Origin: CAVQBJ01 sp963710725
Lineage (GTDB): Bacteria > Actinomycetota > Thermoleophilia > Solirubrobacterales > Solirubrobacteraceae
Reading direction: 5' to 3'
Length of the DNA stretch: 64,000 nt
Assembly (NCBI GenBank): GCA_963710725.1
Contig: CAVQBJ010000008.1
Location: 1,116,001 to 1,180,000, forward strand
A program made the translations under genes and the position numbers. Below the pieces are notes generated by a model that did not search any database, was not told where the DNA came from, and worked only from the letters and a program-made list of their open reading frames with translations. The stretch's first letter is position 1, and every line of letters starts with the position of its first letter. Shown piece by piece: positions 17,161-25,769 of the stretch.

Positions 17161-17517
17161 TCAGGGAAGCCGAATGTCGTGGCTCTGGGCGGCGATCCTC
17201 TGCTCCTCCGGCGTCAGGCTCGTCTTCCGCACCAGCGTCACGATCGACCAGTGCCGGCCGACCGGGCAGTGCTGCACCCGCCACGGCCCGAAGCGAAGCG
17301 CCTTGAGCGAGCCGCCGGGGATCCAGATCGTCGTGAACAGATGACCATCCCGGCAGCGGACCACGACGTTGCCGGGCCGCGTGTACCCGCGCAACCACAT
17401 CGCCGCGGCCTCGAGGCCGATCGCGCCGGCGATGAACCTCCACCGGCGGCGGTTGCGGTTGCGTGCGCTCCGAGCGCGACCCCGAACATCCGCAGCGTGC
17501 GAGGCGAGAGCAGCCAT
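17161..17517 (-). CDS. Small conserved-looking protein with a possible zinc-ribbon motif
   Basis: A 118-residue protein. The basic N-terminus is followed by a weakly hydrophobic stretch (FIAGAIGLEAAAMWL). The core has VRCRDGHLFTT, WIPGGSLKALR and VQHCPVGRHWSIV, that is Cys-x2-Gly-His and Cys-Pro-x-Gly-x-His, which could make a small metal-binding fold. I do not know a named function. It has a good AAAGGAG ribosome site and starts 11 bp after the metG stop, so it is probably co-transcribed with metG. Confidence 0.75.
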   Translation of the reverse strand: MAALASHAADVRGRARSARNRNRRRWRFIAGAIGLEAAAMWLRGYTRPGNVVVRCRDGHLFTTIWIPGGSLKALRFGPWRVQHCPVGRHWSIVTLVRKTSLTPEEQRIAAQSHDIRLP

Positions 17518-17528
17518 ACCGCTCCTTT

Positions 17529-19037
17529 CTACAGCTTCGGGAACAGCGGCGCGAGCGCCGCCACCGCGCCGACTCCGCCCGCCCCGTAGCGAGCGCTGGC
17601 CAGCGACCGGTCCTCGACGCCGAGCGCGGCGAACAGCGACTCGGTCGCCCGCGGGATGTAAGGGTGCACGAGAACGGTCACGACGCGCAGGCCCTCGAGC
17701 AGCGACACGAGCACCCGCGTCAGGTCCTCGGCCCGCGCCGGGTCCTTGGCCAGCGCCCACGGTGCCTGCTCCTCGACGTAGCGGTTCAGGCGCCGCACGC
17801 GCTGCCAGATGACGTCGAGCGCCTGTGTGAGCTCGGCGCGATCGAGCAGGCCACAGACCTCCTCGGCCAGCCCATCGAAGTCGCCGGCGAGGCCCGCGTC
17901 GAGCTCGATCCCGGCCACGGACGGCAGCAAGGCGTCGCCGAGGTAGCGCCTTACCATCGCGATCGTCCGCGACGCCAGGTTCCCGTATTCGTTGGCGAGC
18001 TCGGTCTCATACCGCGTCTCGAACCCGGCCGCCGAGACCGAGCCGTCGCGCCCGAAGGACACCTCGCGGAAGCAGTAGTAGCGCAGCGCGTCCGAGCCGA
18101 AGCGATCGATGATCTCGAACGGGTCGAGCACGTTCCCGAGCGATTTGCTCATCTTCTGGTCGTCCATCAGCAGGAAGCCGTGGACGAAGACGTGCTCGGG
18201 CAGCTCCAGGCCGGCGGCCATCAGCAGCGCCGGCCAGAACACGGTGTGGAACTTCAGGATGTCCTTGCCGATGAGGTGAAACGTCGCCGGCCAGAAGCGC
18301 TCTGTCAGGTCCTCGCCCTCGCGCGCGTAGCTGAGCGCCGTGTAGTAGTTGAGCAGCGCGTCGAACCACACGTAGAAGACGTGCGTCGGATCCCACGGCA
18401 CCTCGACGCCCCAGGTGAGCTTGCCGCGCGTGAGCGACACGTCCTGCAGGCCGCCGGCGATGAAGCTGCGCGCCTCGTTGAAGTGGCGACCCGGCATCAC
18501 GAAGTCCGGCCGGCGCGCGTAGAGCTCCTCGAGCGCGACCTGGAAGCTCGACAGCCGGAAGAAGTAGTTCTCCTCGCTCTCCCAGGTGAGCACGATCCCG
18601 TGGATCGGGCAGGTGTTGCCCTCGGCGATCTCGGACTCGCTCTTGAAGTCCGCACAGCGCGGGCAGTACCAGCCCTCGTACAAGCCCTTGTACACGTGAC
18701 CGTTGTCGTACACGCGCGTGAGGATCTCCTGGACCTTGGCCTTGTGCTGCGGGTCGGACGTGCGGATGAAGAAGTCGTTGGTGACGTCGAGGATCGGGCC
18801 GAGCGCGCGGAAGCGCTCGGCGTTGCGGTCGGCGAGCTCCTGCGGCGTGACCCCCTCGGCCTCGGCGGCGAGGGCGACGGGCTCGCCGTGCTCGTCGGTG
18901 CCGGTCAGGAAGAAGACGTCCTCCCCGCGCTGGCGCATGTGCCGAGCGAGGATGTCGGCGGCGATCGTCGTGTACGCGTGCCCGAGGTGCGGCGCCGCAT
19001 TGACGTAGTAGATCGGGGTCGTCACGTAGAAGGACAT
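17529..19037 (-). CDS. metG: Methionyl-tRNA synthetase
   Basis: A 502-residue class I aminoacyl-tRNA synthetase. It has the HIGH-type motif HLGH at 17-20 and KMSKS at 295-299. A Zn-binding knuckle is seen as CPRC with a partner C-x2-H (CPIH). The C-terminal helical anticodon-binding domain is present, and there is no C-terminal EMAP/Trbp111 extension. It charges tRNA-Met. The ATG at 19037 gives the standard MSFYVTTPIYYVN start. Confidence 0.98.
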   Translation of the reverse strand: MSFYVTTPIYYVNAAPHLGHAYTTIAADILARHMRQRGEDVFFLTGTDEHGEPVALAAEAEGVTPQELADRNAERFRALGPILDVTNDFFIRTSDPQHKAKVQEILTRVYDNGHVYKGLYEGWYCPRCADFKSESEIAEGNTCPIHGIVLTWESEENYFFRLSSFQVALEELYARRPDFVMPGRHFNEARSFIAGGLQDVSLTRGKLTWGVEVPWDPTHVFYVWFDALLNYYTALSYAREGEDLTERFWPATFHLIGKDILKFHTVFWPALLMAAGLELPEHVFVHGFLLMDDQKMSKSLGNVLDPFEIIDRFGSDALRYYCFREVSFGRDGSVSAAGFETRYETELANEYGNLASRTIAMVRRYLGDALLPSVAGIELDAGLAGDFDGLAEEVCGLLDRAELTQALDVIWQRVRRLNRYVEEQAPWALAKDPARAEDLTRVLVSLLEGLRVVTVLVHPYIPRATESLFAALGVEDRSLASARYGAGGVGAVAALAPLFPKL

Positions 19038-19084
19038 CGGGAACGCAGGCTACTCAAGCAACCGGCCCGAGCCGGGCCCCGCTC

Positions 19085-19759
19085 CTACAGGTCCCGCTCG
19101 GACACCGCGCCGGTCAGGAACGCTCGCTCGACGAGCCGCGCGCGCTTCTGGTTCTGGGGTAGGTCCTCGACATCGAACTTCGCGAACAGCGCGCGCAGGT
19201 GTGTCTTCGTCGCCTCCACGCTGAGGAACAGCTCGTCGGCGATCTGCTGGTTGGTGGCCGGCGTCGTGAACTGGTCGGCGTCGCGGTAGGGGCGGCAGAG
19301 CGCGAGCAGCACGCGCCGCTGGGCGTCGGACAGCTTGGGCGGCTCGAGCACCTTCCCCACGCGGGTCGTCGTCTGCCCGCCCCGCACCGGATCGCGGAAC
19401 AGGATCAGCGTCTGGCCGACGTGGAGCACGTCGTGGTCGCGCAGGCGCCGGCGGCTGGAGATGCGCATCCCGTTGACGAGCGTGCCGTTGCTCGACAGCC
19501 CGTCGTCGACCACCGTCCACACGCCGCCCAGCAGCTCGAACTCGGCGTGCACGCGCGAGACCTCGGCGTCCCAGGGCAGGTGTACGTCGCAGTCGTCCCC
19601 GCGACCGACGGTGACACGCGGGCGCTCGGGCGACAGCTCGACGATCAGCTGCGCCTGGTCGCCGTCGCGCAGCAGGATGTGCGGCGCCCCGCGGCGCTCG
19701 GCGGCCAGGCGATCGCTCAGCTCGGCCGGAGATGAATGACCCAGGGCGAAGTCGGTCAT
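19085..19759 (-). CDS. FHA-domain protein with C-terminal LuxR-like helix-turn-helix
   Basis: A 224-residue cytoplasmic protein. After a 25-residue lead, an FHA domain (about 40-130) shows VGRGDDCDVHL, SRVHAEF and SSNGTLVNGMRI, the pThr-binding loops. The C-terminal region (about 150-215) resembles a LuxR-type helix-turn-helix with NQQIADELFLSVEATKTH. The combination suggests a transcription factor controlled by Ser/Thr kinase signalling, possibly from the kinase at 3070. The ATG at 19759 is chosen over an adjacent GTG. Confidence 0.88.
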   Translation of the reverse strand: MTDFALGHSSPAELSDRLAAERRGAPHILLRDGDQAQLIVELSPERPRVTVGRGDDCDVHLPWDAEVSRVHAEFELLGGVWTVVDDGLSSNGTLVNGMRISSRRRLRDHDVLHVGQTLILFRDPVRGGQTTTRVGKVLEPPKLSDAQRRVLLALCRPYRDADQFTTPATNQQIADELFLSVEATKTHLRALFAKFDVEDLPQNQKRARLVERAFLTGAVSERDL

Positions 19760-19806
19760 CACGTTCGCCGCGCAGCCTAGCGATCACCGCCACCCGGCCG
19801 CCCGAA

Positions 19807-19828
19807 AGGGGTGGTGAAGACCACCCCT
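19807..19828 (+). promoter_or_regulatory. 9-bp hairpin upstream of a small secreted protein gene
   Basis: AGGGGTGGT and ACCACCCCT form a perfect 9-bp stem with a GAAG loop, 80 bp before the start at 19908 and between divergent promoters. It may be a leader structure or a regulator-binding palindrome. Confidence 0.45.
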
Positions 19829-19907
19829 AGGGCACCTTCGCACCGCCCTTCCGGGAACCGAACATGTCCTCATCGCGTTCAGCTCTTCAACTCAAGGGGA
19901 AAGCCAC

Positions 19908-20270
19908 ATGACCACCACCTTCATCACCGCTCTTCACCGCCTCCGCAGCCGCATGACCGCCGTGCTCGCCATCGGCGCAATCGGCCTCACAGCCGGCCTC
20001 GTGGCCACCGCGCCCGCGCAGGCCCTGCCGAAGGGCGGCGGCGGCGGCAGTAACGGATCCGGCACCGCGTACTGCCCGATCGAGATCGACGGCCACATCA
20101 GCTATGTGCCCGAGGGCACACACGTCGGGATCCTCTACTGCGGCCACGACGGCAACTGGCACATCGGCTGGCTCGTCGACGGGCTCGCCCGCGGCGGATC
20201 GTCCGGTCAGGGCACGCAGCCGGTGATCAGCGTCCCGAACGCCAGCAGCCTCCTGCTGCCGGCCGTCTGA
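19908..20270 (+). CDS. Small secreted protein of unknown function
   Basis: A 120-residue protein with a signal peptide (long basic n-region, then AVLAIGAIGLTAGLVATAPAQA). The mature part is short: a Gly-rich stretch, then YCPIEIDGHISYVPEG and YCGHDGNWHIGW, with two cysteines and several aromatic residues, then a Gly/Ser tail. I do not recognise the family. It has a good AAGGGGAAA ribosome site and is set off by a hairpin on each side, so it is a single-gene unit. Confidence 0.75.
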   Translation: MTTTFITALHRLRSRMTAVLAIGAIGLTAGLVATAPAQALPKGGGGGSNGSGTAYCPIEIDGHISYVPEGTHVGILYCGHDGNWHIGWLVDGLARGGSSGQGTQPVISVPNASSLLLPAV

Positions 20271-20305
20271 GTAGCCGGCCTCACACCAGCCCGACCCAAG
20301 GGGGC

Positions 20306-20339
20306 ACCGGCCCGCGCGGATGGATCCGCGCGGGCCGGT
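20306..20339. terminator. 15-bp perfect stem-loop between convergent genes
   Basis: ACCGGCCCGCGCGGA (20306-20320) pairs perfectly with 20325-20339 across a TGGA tetraloop. It stands between the stop codons of the small secreted protein gene and the convergent propeller gene and can serve both. Confidence 0.8.
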
Positions 20340-20356
20340 CGTGCCTCAGCCCGGTA

Positions 20357-22282
20357 TCAGCTCGCCGCCGAGAAGGCGAGCGAGAACGGGTCGTACGGAT
20401 TGCTGAGCAGCAGCCCGATCGCCGCGCACGACGGACCGGCCGCCCAGGTGCTCGGCAGCAGCGGCGCGATCCCGACCTCGCCGGTGAACGTGAGGCCGCT
20501 GGTCAGCGAGCTCACCGGCACGCCCGAGGCGTTCAGCGCGAAGCGCATCGGCGACGCCGTCGTGCATGTGGCCGCCGGCGGGCCGTAGCCCCAGAACGGG
20601 CCGCTCGGCAGCGTGACGGTCAGGTTCATATCGGCCGTGGCCGAGATCGACATCGAGCTGCCCGACACCGACACGCTGCCGCTCACCGGCGCGGTCGGCG
20701 TGAGTGTCAGGTGCAGCGTGTTGGGCACCCCGAACACCCACAGCGTCGCCGCGAACGGCGGCACCGAGATCGTCCCGGTGTACGTCCCCGCGACGAGGTC
20801 GGCGGCGCCCGTGAACGTCGAGCCGGCCGGGAAGGTGATTCGCTGCCACAGCTGCGCGTCCAGGATGTAGCTGCCCGACAGCGAGTCACTCAACGGCACG
20901 GCCGTGTACGTGAAGCGATCGGCGGCGACCGGCGCGGAGGTGCCCTGCCCGGTCGTCACCGTGACGTCGACCGTGCCCCTGCCGGCGGGGCTGACGGCCG
21001 TGATCGAGCTCGACGAGTTGACTGTCACTCCCGTCGCCGGCGTCGATCCGAACTCGACGGTCGCGCCCGCGCTGAAGCCCGAGCCGCTGATCGTCACCGT
21101 CGTGCCGCCGAGCTGGGAGCCCGACGCGGGCGCGACGCCGGTCACGACCGGGGCGCTCGCGAGCGGAACGGTGACGAGCCCGTTCGGGAACTGCCCGGCG
21201 GCGACGCTCGGCGGGGTCTGCGCCGACAGCGTCCCGGCGGTCGGGTCGACGGCGTACTGCGAAACCGCGTTGGCGTCGAAGTCCGCGACGTACACGCTCG
21301 AGCCGTCGGCGCTGACCCCGATGCCGCGCGGGCCGCCGCCCGCGGCGACCGCGGCCGGCGTCTTCGGCGTGAGCGCGCCGGTGGTCGGATCGATGTCGTA
21401 CTGCAGGACCGTGCTCGCCGACTGATCGGTGACGTACAGGCTCTTGCCGTTCGGGCTCGCCACGACGCCGACGGGGCCGGTGCCCGCGGCCACGGTGGCC
21501 GGCGACTTCGGCGTCAGCGCGCCGGTCGTCGGATCGATGTCGTACTGGGAGACCACGCCCCCGCCAACGCTGAAGTTGCCGGGGTCGGTGACGTAGGCGC
21601 TGCTCCCGTCGGGCGCGATCGCGATGTTCAGCGGCTCGGCCCCGGTGGCCACGGTGGCCGGCGTCTTCGGCGTCAGCACGCCCGTGGTCGGATCGACGTC
21701 GTACTGGGAGATCTCGTTCTGCACCTCGTCGACCGCGTACACGCTATGCCCGTCGGGGGTGACGGCGACGCCGAACGGCGATCCGGCGGTCACGACGCTG
21801 GCCGGCGTCTTCGGCGTCAGCGCGCCCGTGCTCGGATCGACGTCGAACTGGTAGAGGTTGTTGTCGGACCCGCCGGCGTACAGGCTGCGCCCGTCGGGCG
21901 ACAACGCGAGGTTGCTGAGGCCGACCGACCCGGTGAACACCGGCCCGGCGGTGAGCGCGCCGGTCGTCGCATTAACGGAAAAGGCGGCGATGCTCGTCCC
22001 GTAATCGACGTACACGAAGCGACCGTCCGCACTTGCGGCCAGGCCGCTGTACGCGCCCGCCCCGATCGCCACGGTCGGCGGTACGAGCGGCGCCAGCAGA
22101 CCGCCACTGCTTGCGTATTGACTCACCGTGTTGTCGATGTCGTTCACGACGTACACGCCGTCGGCGCGTGCCGCGGCGGGCAGCGCGACAAGCGCGAGCG
22201 CGGCGATGGCGGCGAGCACGGCAAGCGGCGCGCGAGCGGCGCGACGTACCGCCTGCCTGCACCCCAAATCCTGATCGAGCAT
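20357..22282 (-). CDS. Secreted YVTN-type beta-propeller protein with a TIG/IPT domain
   Basis: A 641-residue exported protein. A signal peptide (LAVLAAIAALALVALPAAARA) is followed by about seven blades with a strongly repeated pattern, SQYDVDPTTGALTPKTPA plus PDG-S-YV-D, typical of YVTN/lactonase-like propellers. An IPT/TIG immunoglobulin-like domain follows (SGSGFSAGATVEFG and later VTTGQGTS). The last 190 residues are beta-rich and unassigned. The ATG at 22282 has a GGGGGAGG ribosome site. The role is probably extracellular binding; no enzymatic residues are visible. Confidence 0.88.
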   Translation of the reverse strand: MLDQDLGCRQAVRRAARAPLAVLAAIAALALVALPAAARADGVYVVNDIDNTVSQYASSGGLLAPLVPPTVAIGAGAYSGLAASADGRFVYVDYGTSIAAFSVNATTGALTAGPVFTGSVGLSNLALSPDGRSLYAGGSDNNLYQFDVDPSTGALTPKTPASVVTAGSPFGVAVTPDGHSVYAVDEVQNEISQYDVDPTTGVLTPKTPATVATGAEPLNIAIAPDGSSAYVTDPGNFSVGGGVVSQYDIDPTTGALTPKSPATVAAGTGPVGVVASPNGKSLYVTDQSASTVLQYDIDPTTGALTPKTPAAVAAGGGPRGIGVSADGSSVYVADFDANAVSQYAVDPTAGTLSAQTPPSVAAGQFPNGLVTVPLASAPVVTGVAPASGSQLGGTTVTISGSGFSAGATVEFGSTPATGVTVNSSSSITAVSPAGRGTVDVTVTTGQGTSAPVAADRFTYTAVPLSDSLSGSYILDAQLWQRITFPAGSTFTGAADLVAGTYTGTISVPPFAATLWVFGVPNTLHLTLTPTAPVSGSVSVSGSSMSISATADMNLTVTLPSGPFWGYGPPAATCTTASPMRFALNASGVPVSSLTSGLTFTGEVGIAPLLPSTWAAGPSCAAIGLLLSNPYDPFSLAFSAAS

Positions 22283-22470
22283 CGATCGTCCTCCCCCGTT
22301 CCCAGTTCGTTTTGGGCACGACCCCGGCACACGGGCCGGATGCGCCGAACGTACCAGAAGGAGACCCGCGGTTCATGTGGCGATCCTGTCGCCCGCGAAG
22401 GCGCAATGGCGCAAAGTGCGACTGGATCGAATGTACGCCTCCGGCGGTTGCCGGTGCGACCCACTTCACA

Positions 22471-23262
22471 TCAGTCGAGCGTCAGCTCGTGTCCCGGCGC
22501 GACGCTGCGCAGTCGGTGCGCGAGGCCGGCCGCCGCGAACGCGGCGCGGACGTCCTCGGCGCCGCAGGTGAAGTGCGCCCAGCCGTCCTGGTGGACCGGC
22601 ACGATCGCCGCCCCGCCGAGGATCCGCGCCGCCTCAACCGCGCCGTCCGCGGTGAGGGTCAGGTACGCGTCCCCCCACGCCGCGGGCACCTGTGCGCCGC
22701 CGACGAACAGGACGACGATCGGCAGCGGCCCGTGCTCGCGAGCGATCGCGCGCACGACGTCGAGCGACGCGTTGTCGCCGCTCACGTAGACGGCAGGCAG
22801 CCCCGCGCCGCGCAGCACGAAGCCGATCACCGGCCCGTTGCGCGAGGCCACATCCGGCGGGCCGTGCTCGGCCGGCACGGCGATGACCTCGATCTCACCC
22901 GCCCCGCCGGGCCGGGCCAGCGCGACGCGCTCGCCCGGGGCCAGCCCCTCGGCGCCGCCCCCGAGCCGCTCGGCGCCCGCGCCCGTCGTGAGCACGCGTC
23001 CGGCCCGCGGCAGCCACGCGCGCCCGGCCACGTCGAGGTTGTCGGCGTGATGATCGTGGGAAAGGAGGACCGCATCGATCGGCTCGATCGCCGACGCCGG
23101 AAGCGCGGGGCCCTCGAGCTTGCGCAGCACAACGGCCGTACCGGGGCGCGGATGCTCCCCGGGAGGGTCGAACGTCGGATCGGTCAGCAGGCGCACCCCG
23201 CCGTAGACGACGAGCGCGGTCGGCCCGCCGATGAGGCGCAACGCAAAGGGGTGGTCGGGCAT
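22471..23262 (-). CDS. Metallo-beta-lactamase-fold hydrolase (UlaG/NAPE-PLD-like)
   Basis: A 263-residue protein with metal-binding SHDHHADNLD, a later VPAEHGP, a YVSGDNA segment and a C-terminal VPVHQDGW. These match the beta-lactamase-like superfamily group that includes UlaG and N-acyl-phosphatidylethanolamine phospholipase D. The substrate is unknown. No operon partner is obvious: it lies 188 bp upstream of the propeller gene on the same strand. Confidence 0.88.
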   Translation of the reverse strand: MPDHPFALRLIGGPTALVVYGGVRLLTDPTFDPPGEHPRPGTAVVLRKLEGPALPASAIEPIDAVLLSHDHHADNLDVAGRAWLPRAGRVLTTGAGAERLGGGAEGLAPGERVALARPGGAGEIEVIAVPAEHGPPDVASRNGPVIGFVLRGAGLPAVYVSGDNASLDVVRAIAREHGPLPIVVLFVGGAQVPAAWGDAYLTLTADGAVEAARILGGAAIVPVHQDGWAHFTCGAEDVRAAFAAAGLAHRLRSVAPGHELTLD

Positions 23263-23287
23263 GCCGGCAAGCTACCCCGCCAGGCGT

Positions 23288-23317
23288 CGGGCGGCCACTC
23301 GGTCAGTGGCCCGCCCG
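23288..23317 (-). terminator. Stem-loop after the Ig/TIG propeller gene
   Basis: CGGGCGGCCAC (23288-23298) pairs with GTGGCCCGCCCG (23306-23317) with one bulged base and a 7-nt loop, just past the stop of the gene ending at 23333. Confidence 0.55.
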
Positions 23318-23332
23318 CTCCGCTCCGCGCGC

Positions 23333-25090
23333 CTACCCGATGTAGGTGAAGCGGTCCGTGCTCGACGTGGCGCTCGTCCCCCTCGGGGTGCGCACGGTCA
23401 CATCAACCGTTCCGGCCGCGTGCGACGGCGCGAGCGCGAGGATCAGCGAATTCGTCAGGGGCAGGAACAGCGCCTTGTGCCCCGCGCCGAAATCAACCTC
23501 TCTCGCCCCGCGGAACCCGGTGCCCGAGATCACCACGATCGAGAAGGCCGAACCCTGGTGGGGAAACACGCCGCTCACGACCACGGCCGGCGGTGGCGGA
23601 GCCACCGCGGTCAGTGTCGCCGCGGCGCTCGTCGCCGACCCGGCCAGGTTCGAGCAGACCGCCCGGTACTCCGCCGTCCCGGCGGCAGAGGCCGAGACGG
23701 TCAACGTCGCCGTCGTCGCCCCAGCGTCCGCCGTGTCGTCCGACCAGGTCGTCCCGCCGTCGGTGGAGACCTGCCACTGGATGGCTGGTGCTGGATCGCC
23801 CGAACAGGTGACGCTGAACGACGCCGTGGCAGGGACCGTCACCGTGACGCTGGCCGGCGACTCCGTCACCGCCGGCGCGATCGCAGTGGCGAACACCCAG
23901 GCCGCGCCCACGTCGCTGTTGTCGTCGGGCGCCCCGATGATCGCGGTGCTCCCGTCACCCGACAGCGTCAAGGCGAAGCCGGACTCCGAACCGACCGCGT
24001 CAGACGGAACGGGAATCGGCGGCTGCTCCGTCCACACCGAGGCTGACCTCGTGTATACCAAGGCCGCGCCCTGAAGGCCGGCGTTCGGTGTCGTCCCGAT
24101 CAGCGCGGTGTTTCCGTCATCCGACAGCGAAATCAGGCCGTCGTCGGCTGCGAGCCCCGGTCCCTGCTGCACCCACTGCGTTCCGGACCTCACGTAGGCC
24201 CACACGTCACCGCTCGTGAGGCTGGCCTGCGCCCCGCTCACCAGGATCGTGCTTCCGTCCGCCGACACGGCGAGCCCGCCGCCAAATGTCACCACGCCGG
24301 CACCGTCGCTCGGCGCCGCCAGCAGCGCTGCCTGCGTCCACGTCGAACCCGATCGCGTGTAGACGTAGACCGACCCGAACCCGGCCGTGATCGCCGCGGT
24401 GTTCCCGTCGCGCGAAAGCGCCATCGCGAACCCGAAGTTCGGGTACAACCCGGCATCGGGTGTCGAGATCGTGCTCTGAAGCGCCCACGTCGAACCCGAT
24501 CGGCCATAGATGAGAATCGCGCCCGGCGTGCTTGCGTTCTGCGGCGACTCCACCATCGCCTCATCGCCGTCGCCGGAGATCGCGACGTGCTGCCCAAAGG
24601 CCTGGCTGCCGCTCTCGGTGACCTTCGGGCCGTCCTGCGTCCACGTGGACCCCGACCGCGAGAAGAACCACACCGCGCCGGCCCCGCCGTCATCGAACGA
24701 TCCACCGATGATCGCCGAGTTCCCGTCCGAAGACAGCGCGACGCTGTCGCCGAAGTCCGGCTGCGCCACGCCGTCGCTCGGGGTCAGCTTGGGTCCCTGC
24801 GGCACCCAGCTCGAGCCGGACCGCACGTACGGCCACACGGCCCCCTCGAAGTTGTTGTCCTGGCTGGCGCCGATCAGCGCCGTGCTCCCGTCATCGGACA
24901 CCGCGAGCCACGAACCCCACTCGGCCGCGCCGACCTCGCCGGCGGCCACCAGCTTCGGGCCCTGCTGAACGAACGGAGCCGCGGCGCTCCGCGCCGCGCA
25001 CACCAGCATCACACCGACAGCGAACAGCAGCGCCGCAGCGGCTCGACGGCCACGAGGGTTGCCCCTCGACCATGCAGCCTGAATCCCCAT
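23333..25090 (-). CDS. Secreted repeat (propeller-like) protein with Ig-like and TIG domains
   Basis: A 585-residue exported protein. After the signal peptide, seven or so repeats with a DDGSTALIGA-type strand and an AVW-Y-RSGS-W-QGPKL strand suggest an FG-GAP or integrin-like propeller. Then comes an Ig-like domain (about 400-490, with AIQWQVSTDGGTTW and EYRAVCSNLAG), and a C-terminal TIG domain with VISGTGFRGAREVDFG. The ATG at 25090 follows GAGGAGGGGC. Such proteins are usually surface or matrix components; the function is unknown. Confidence 0.87.
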   Translation of the reverse strand: MGIQAAWSRGNPRGRRAAAALLFAVGVMLVCAARSAAAPFVQQGPKLVAAGEVGAAEWGSWLAVSDDGSTALIGASQDNNFEGAVWPYVRSGSSWVPQGPKLTPSDGVAQPDFGDSVALSSDGNSAIIGGSFDDGGAGAVWFFSRSGSTWTQDGPKVTESGSQAFGQHVAISGDGDEAMVESPQNASTPGAILIYGRSGSTWALQSTISTPDAGLYPNFGFAMALSRDGNTAAITAGFGSVYVYTRSGSTWTQAALLAAPSDGAGVVTFGGGLAVSADGSTILVSGAQASLTSGDVWAYVRSGTQWVQQGPGLAADDGLISLSDDGNTALIGTTPNAGLQGAALVYTRSASVWTEQPPIPVPSDAVGSESGFALTLSGDGSTAIIGAPDDNSDVGAAWVFATAIAPAVTESPASVTVTVPATASFSVTCSGDPAPAIQWQVSTDGGTTWSDDTADAGATTATLTVSASAAGTAEYRAVCSNLAGSATSAAATLTAVAPPPPAVVVSGVFPHQGSAFSIVVISGTGFRGAREVDFGAGHKALFLPLTNSLILALAPSHAAGTVDVTVRTPRGTSATSSTDRFTYIG

Positions 25091-25176
25091 TGCCCCTCCT
25101 CGCCCATGCCGCAACCACCCCAGCCGCGGCCACCTGTCGGTTGACGACGCTCGAGCGTCGTCGTGATCCTAACCGG

Positions 25177-25389
25177 TCACGCGGCCGCGGGCGGGCGCCT
25201 GCCTAAGGCCGTGACGAGGTTCACGACCTCCGCGCTGCGCGCCTCGGGCTGCCCCACGAACCCACCCTCGATCGGCATGGCCGCCATCAGCTTGTCGTGC
25301 AGGAAACGCTCGTACTGAGCCTGCGAATCCCACACGGCGGTGATGAGGATCCCGCCGTCGGACCTCGGGGGCGACCGAGCGTACCCCAC
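25177..25389 (-). pseudogene. Remnant of an ABM/dabb-like small protein
   Basis: Seventy codons remain. The part GILITAVWDSQAQYERFLHDKL and the late GQPEARSAEVVNLV match the C-terminal half of small dimeric alpha-beta barrel (antibiotic biosynthesis monooxygenase-like) proteins, which start with a ligand-binding half of similar size. That first half is missing here and the sequence before it reads as Arg/Pro-rich non-coding DNA. A short independent gene is possible but less likely. Confidence 0.45.
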
Positions 25390-25452
25390 AGCGGGTCGGG
25401 CGAGACCGCCGTCAGCGCACTGCGGATGCCGCGGGCGGTCCTCCCCGAGCCG

Positions 25453-25662
25453 TCAGCGGAGCAAGGCGCACGCGATCACCGTGACCCCCGCCCCGGCGCC
25501 GCGCTTCCCCGTCCCCGCACCCGCCGATCGCGCGAAGGACGTCAGGGTGTGGAAGTCCCTCGTGCCGATGAGAACCCCCGCGACGATGCCGGCGACGACC
25601 GGGGCGAGTCCGAGGGCGATCGTGCGCACGCGCCGCGGTGCCGGTGTCGAGTCGCCCGCCAT
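25453..25662 (-). CDS. Small single-helix membrane protein
   Basis: A 69-residue reading frame with a basic N-terminus and one clear hydrophobic helix (IALGLAPVVAGIVAGVLIG). A second, weaker hydrophobic stretch ends the protein. There is no known family and little other support than the membrane helix and the open frame, so it may be spurious. Confidence 0.4.
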   Translation of the reverse strand: MAGDSTPAPRRVRTIALGLAPVVAGIVAGVLIGTRDFHTLTSFARSAGAGTGKRGAGAGVTVIACALLR

Positions 25663-25769
25663 GACCTACGAATCGACTCCGGCCTCGGTGGCCTTGAGGC
25701 CGTGACCGTGAGTCGTCCGCCTCAGACGTCGTGCCGTCGTCGATCGGCGGGCCCGGAGGCCCGGCTCCC

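Noticed and set aside
17463..19289. A 608-codon open frame on the plus strand opposite metG
   Set aside because: No recognisable domain; metG on the minus strand is certain.
20711..23349. Long plus-strand open frames opposite the propeller and MBL-fold genes
   Set aside because: Antisense shadows: low-complexity Arg/Gly/Ala sequence without motifs or ribosome sites.
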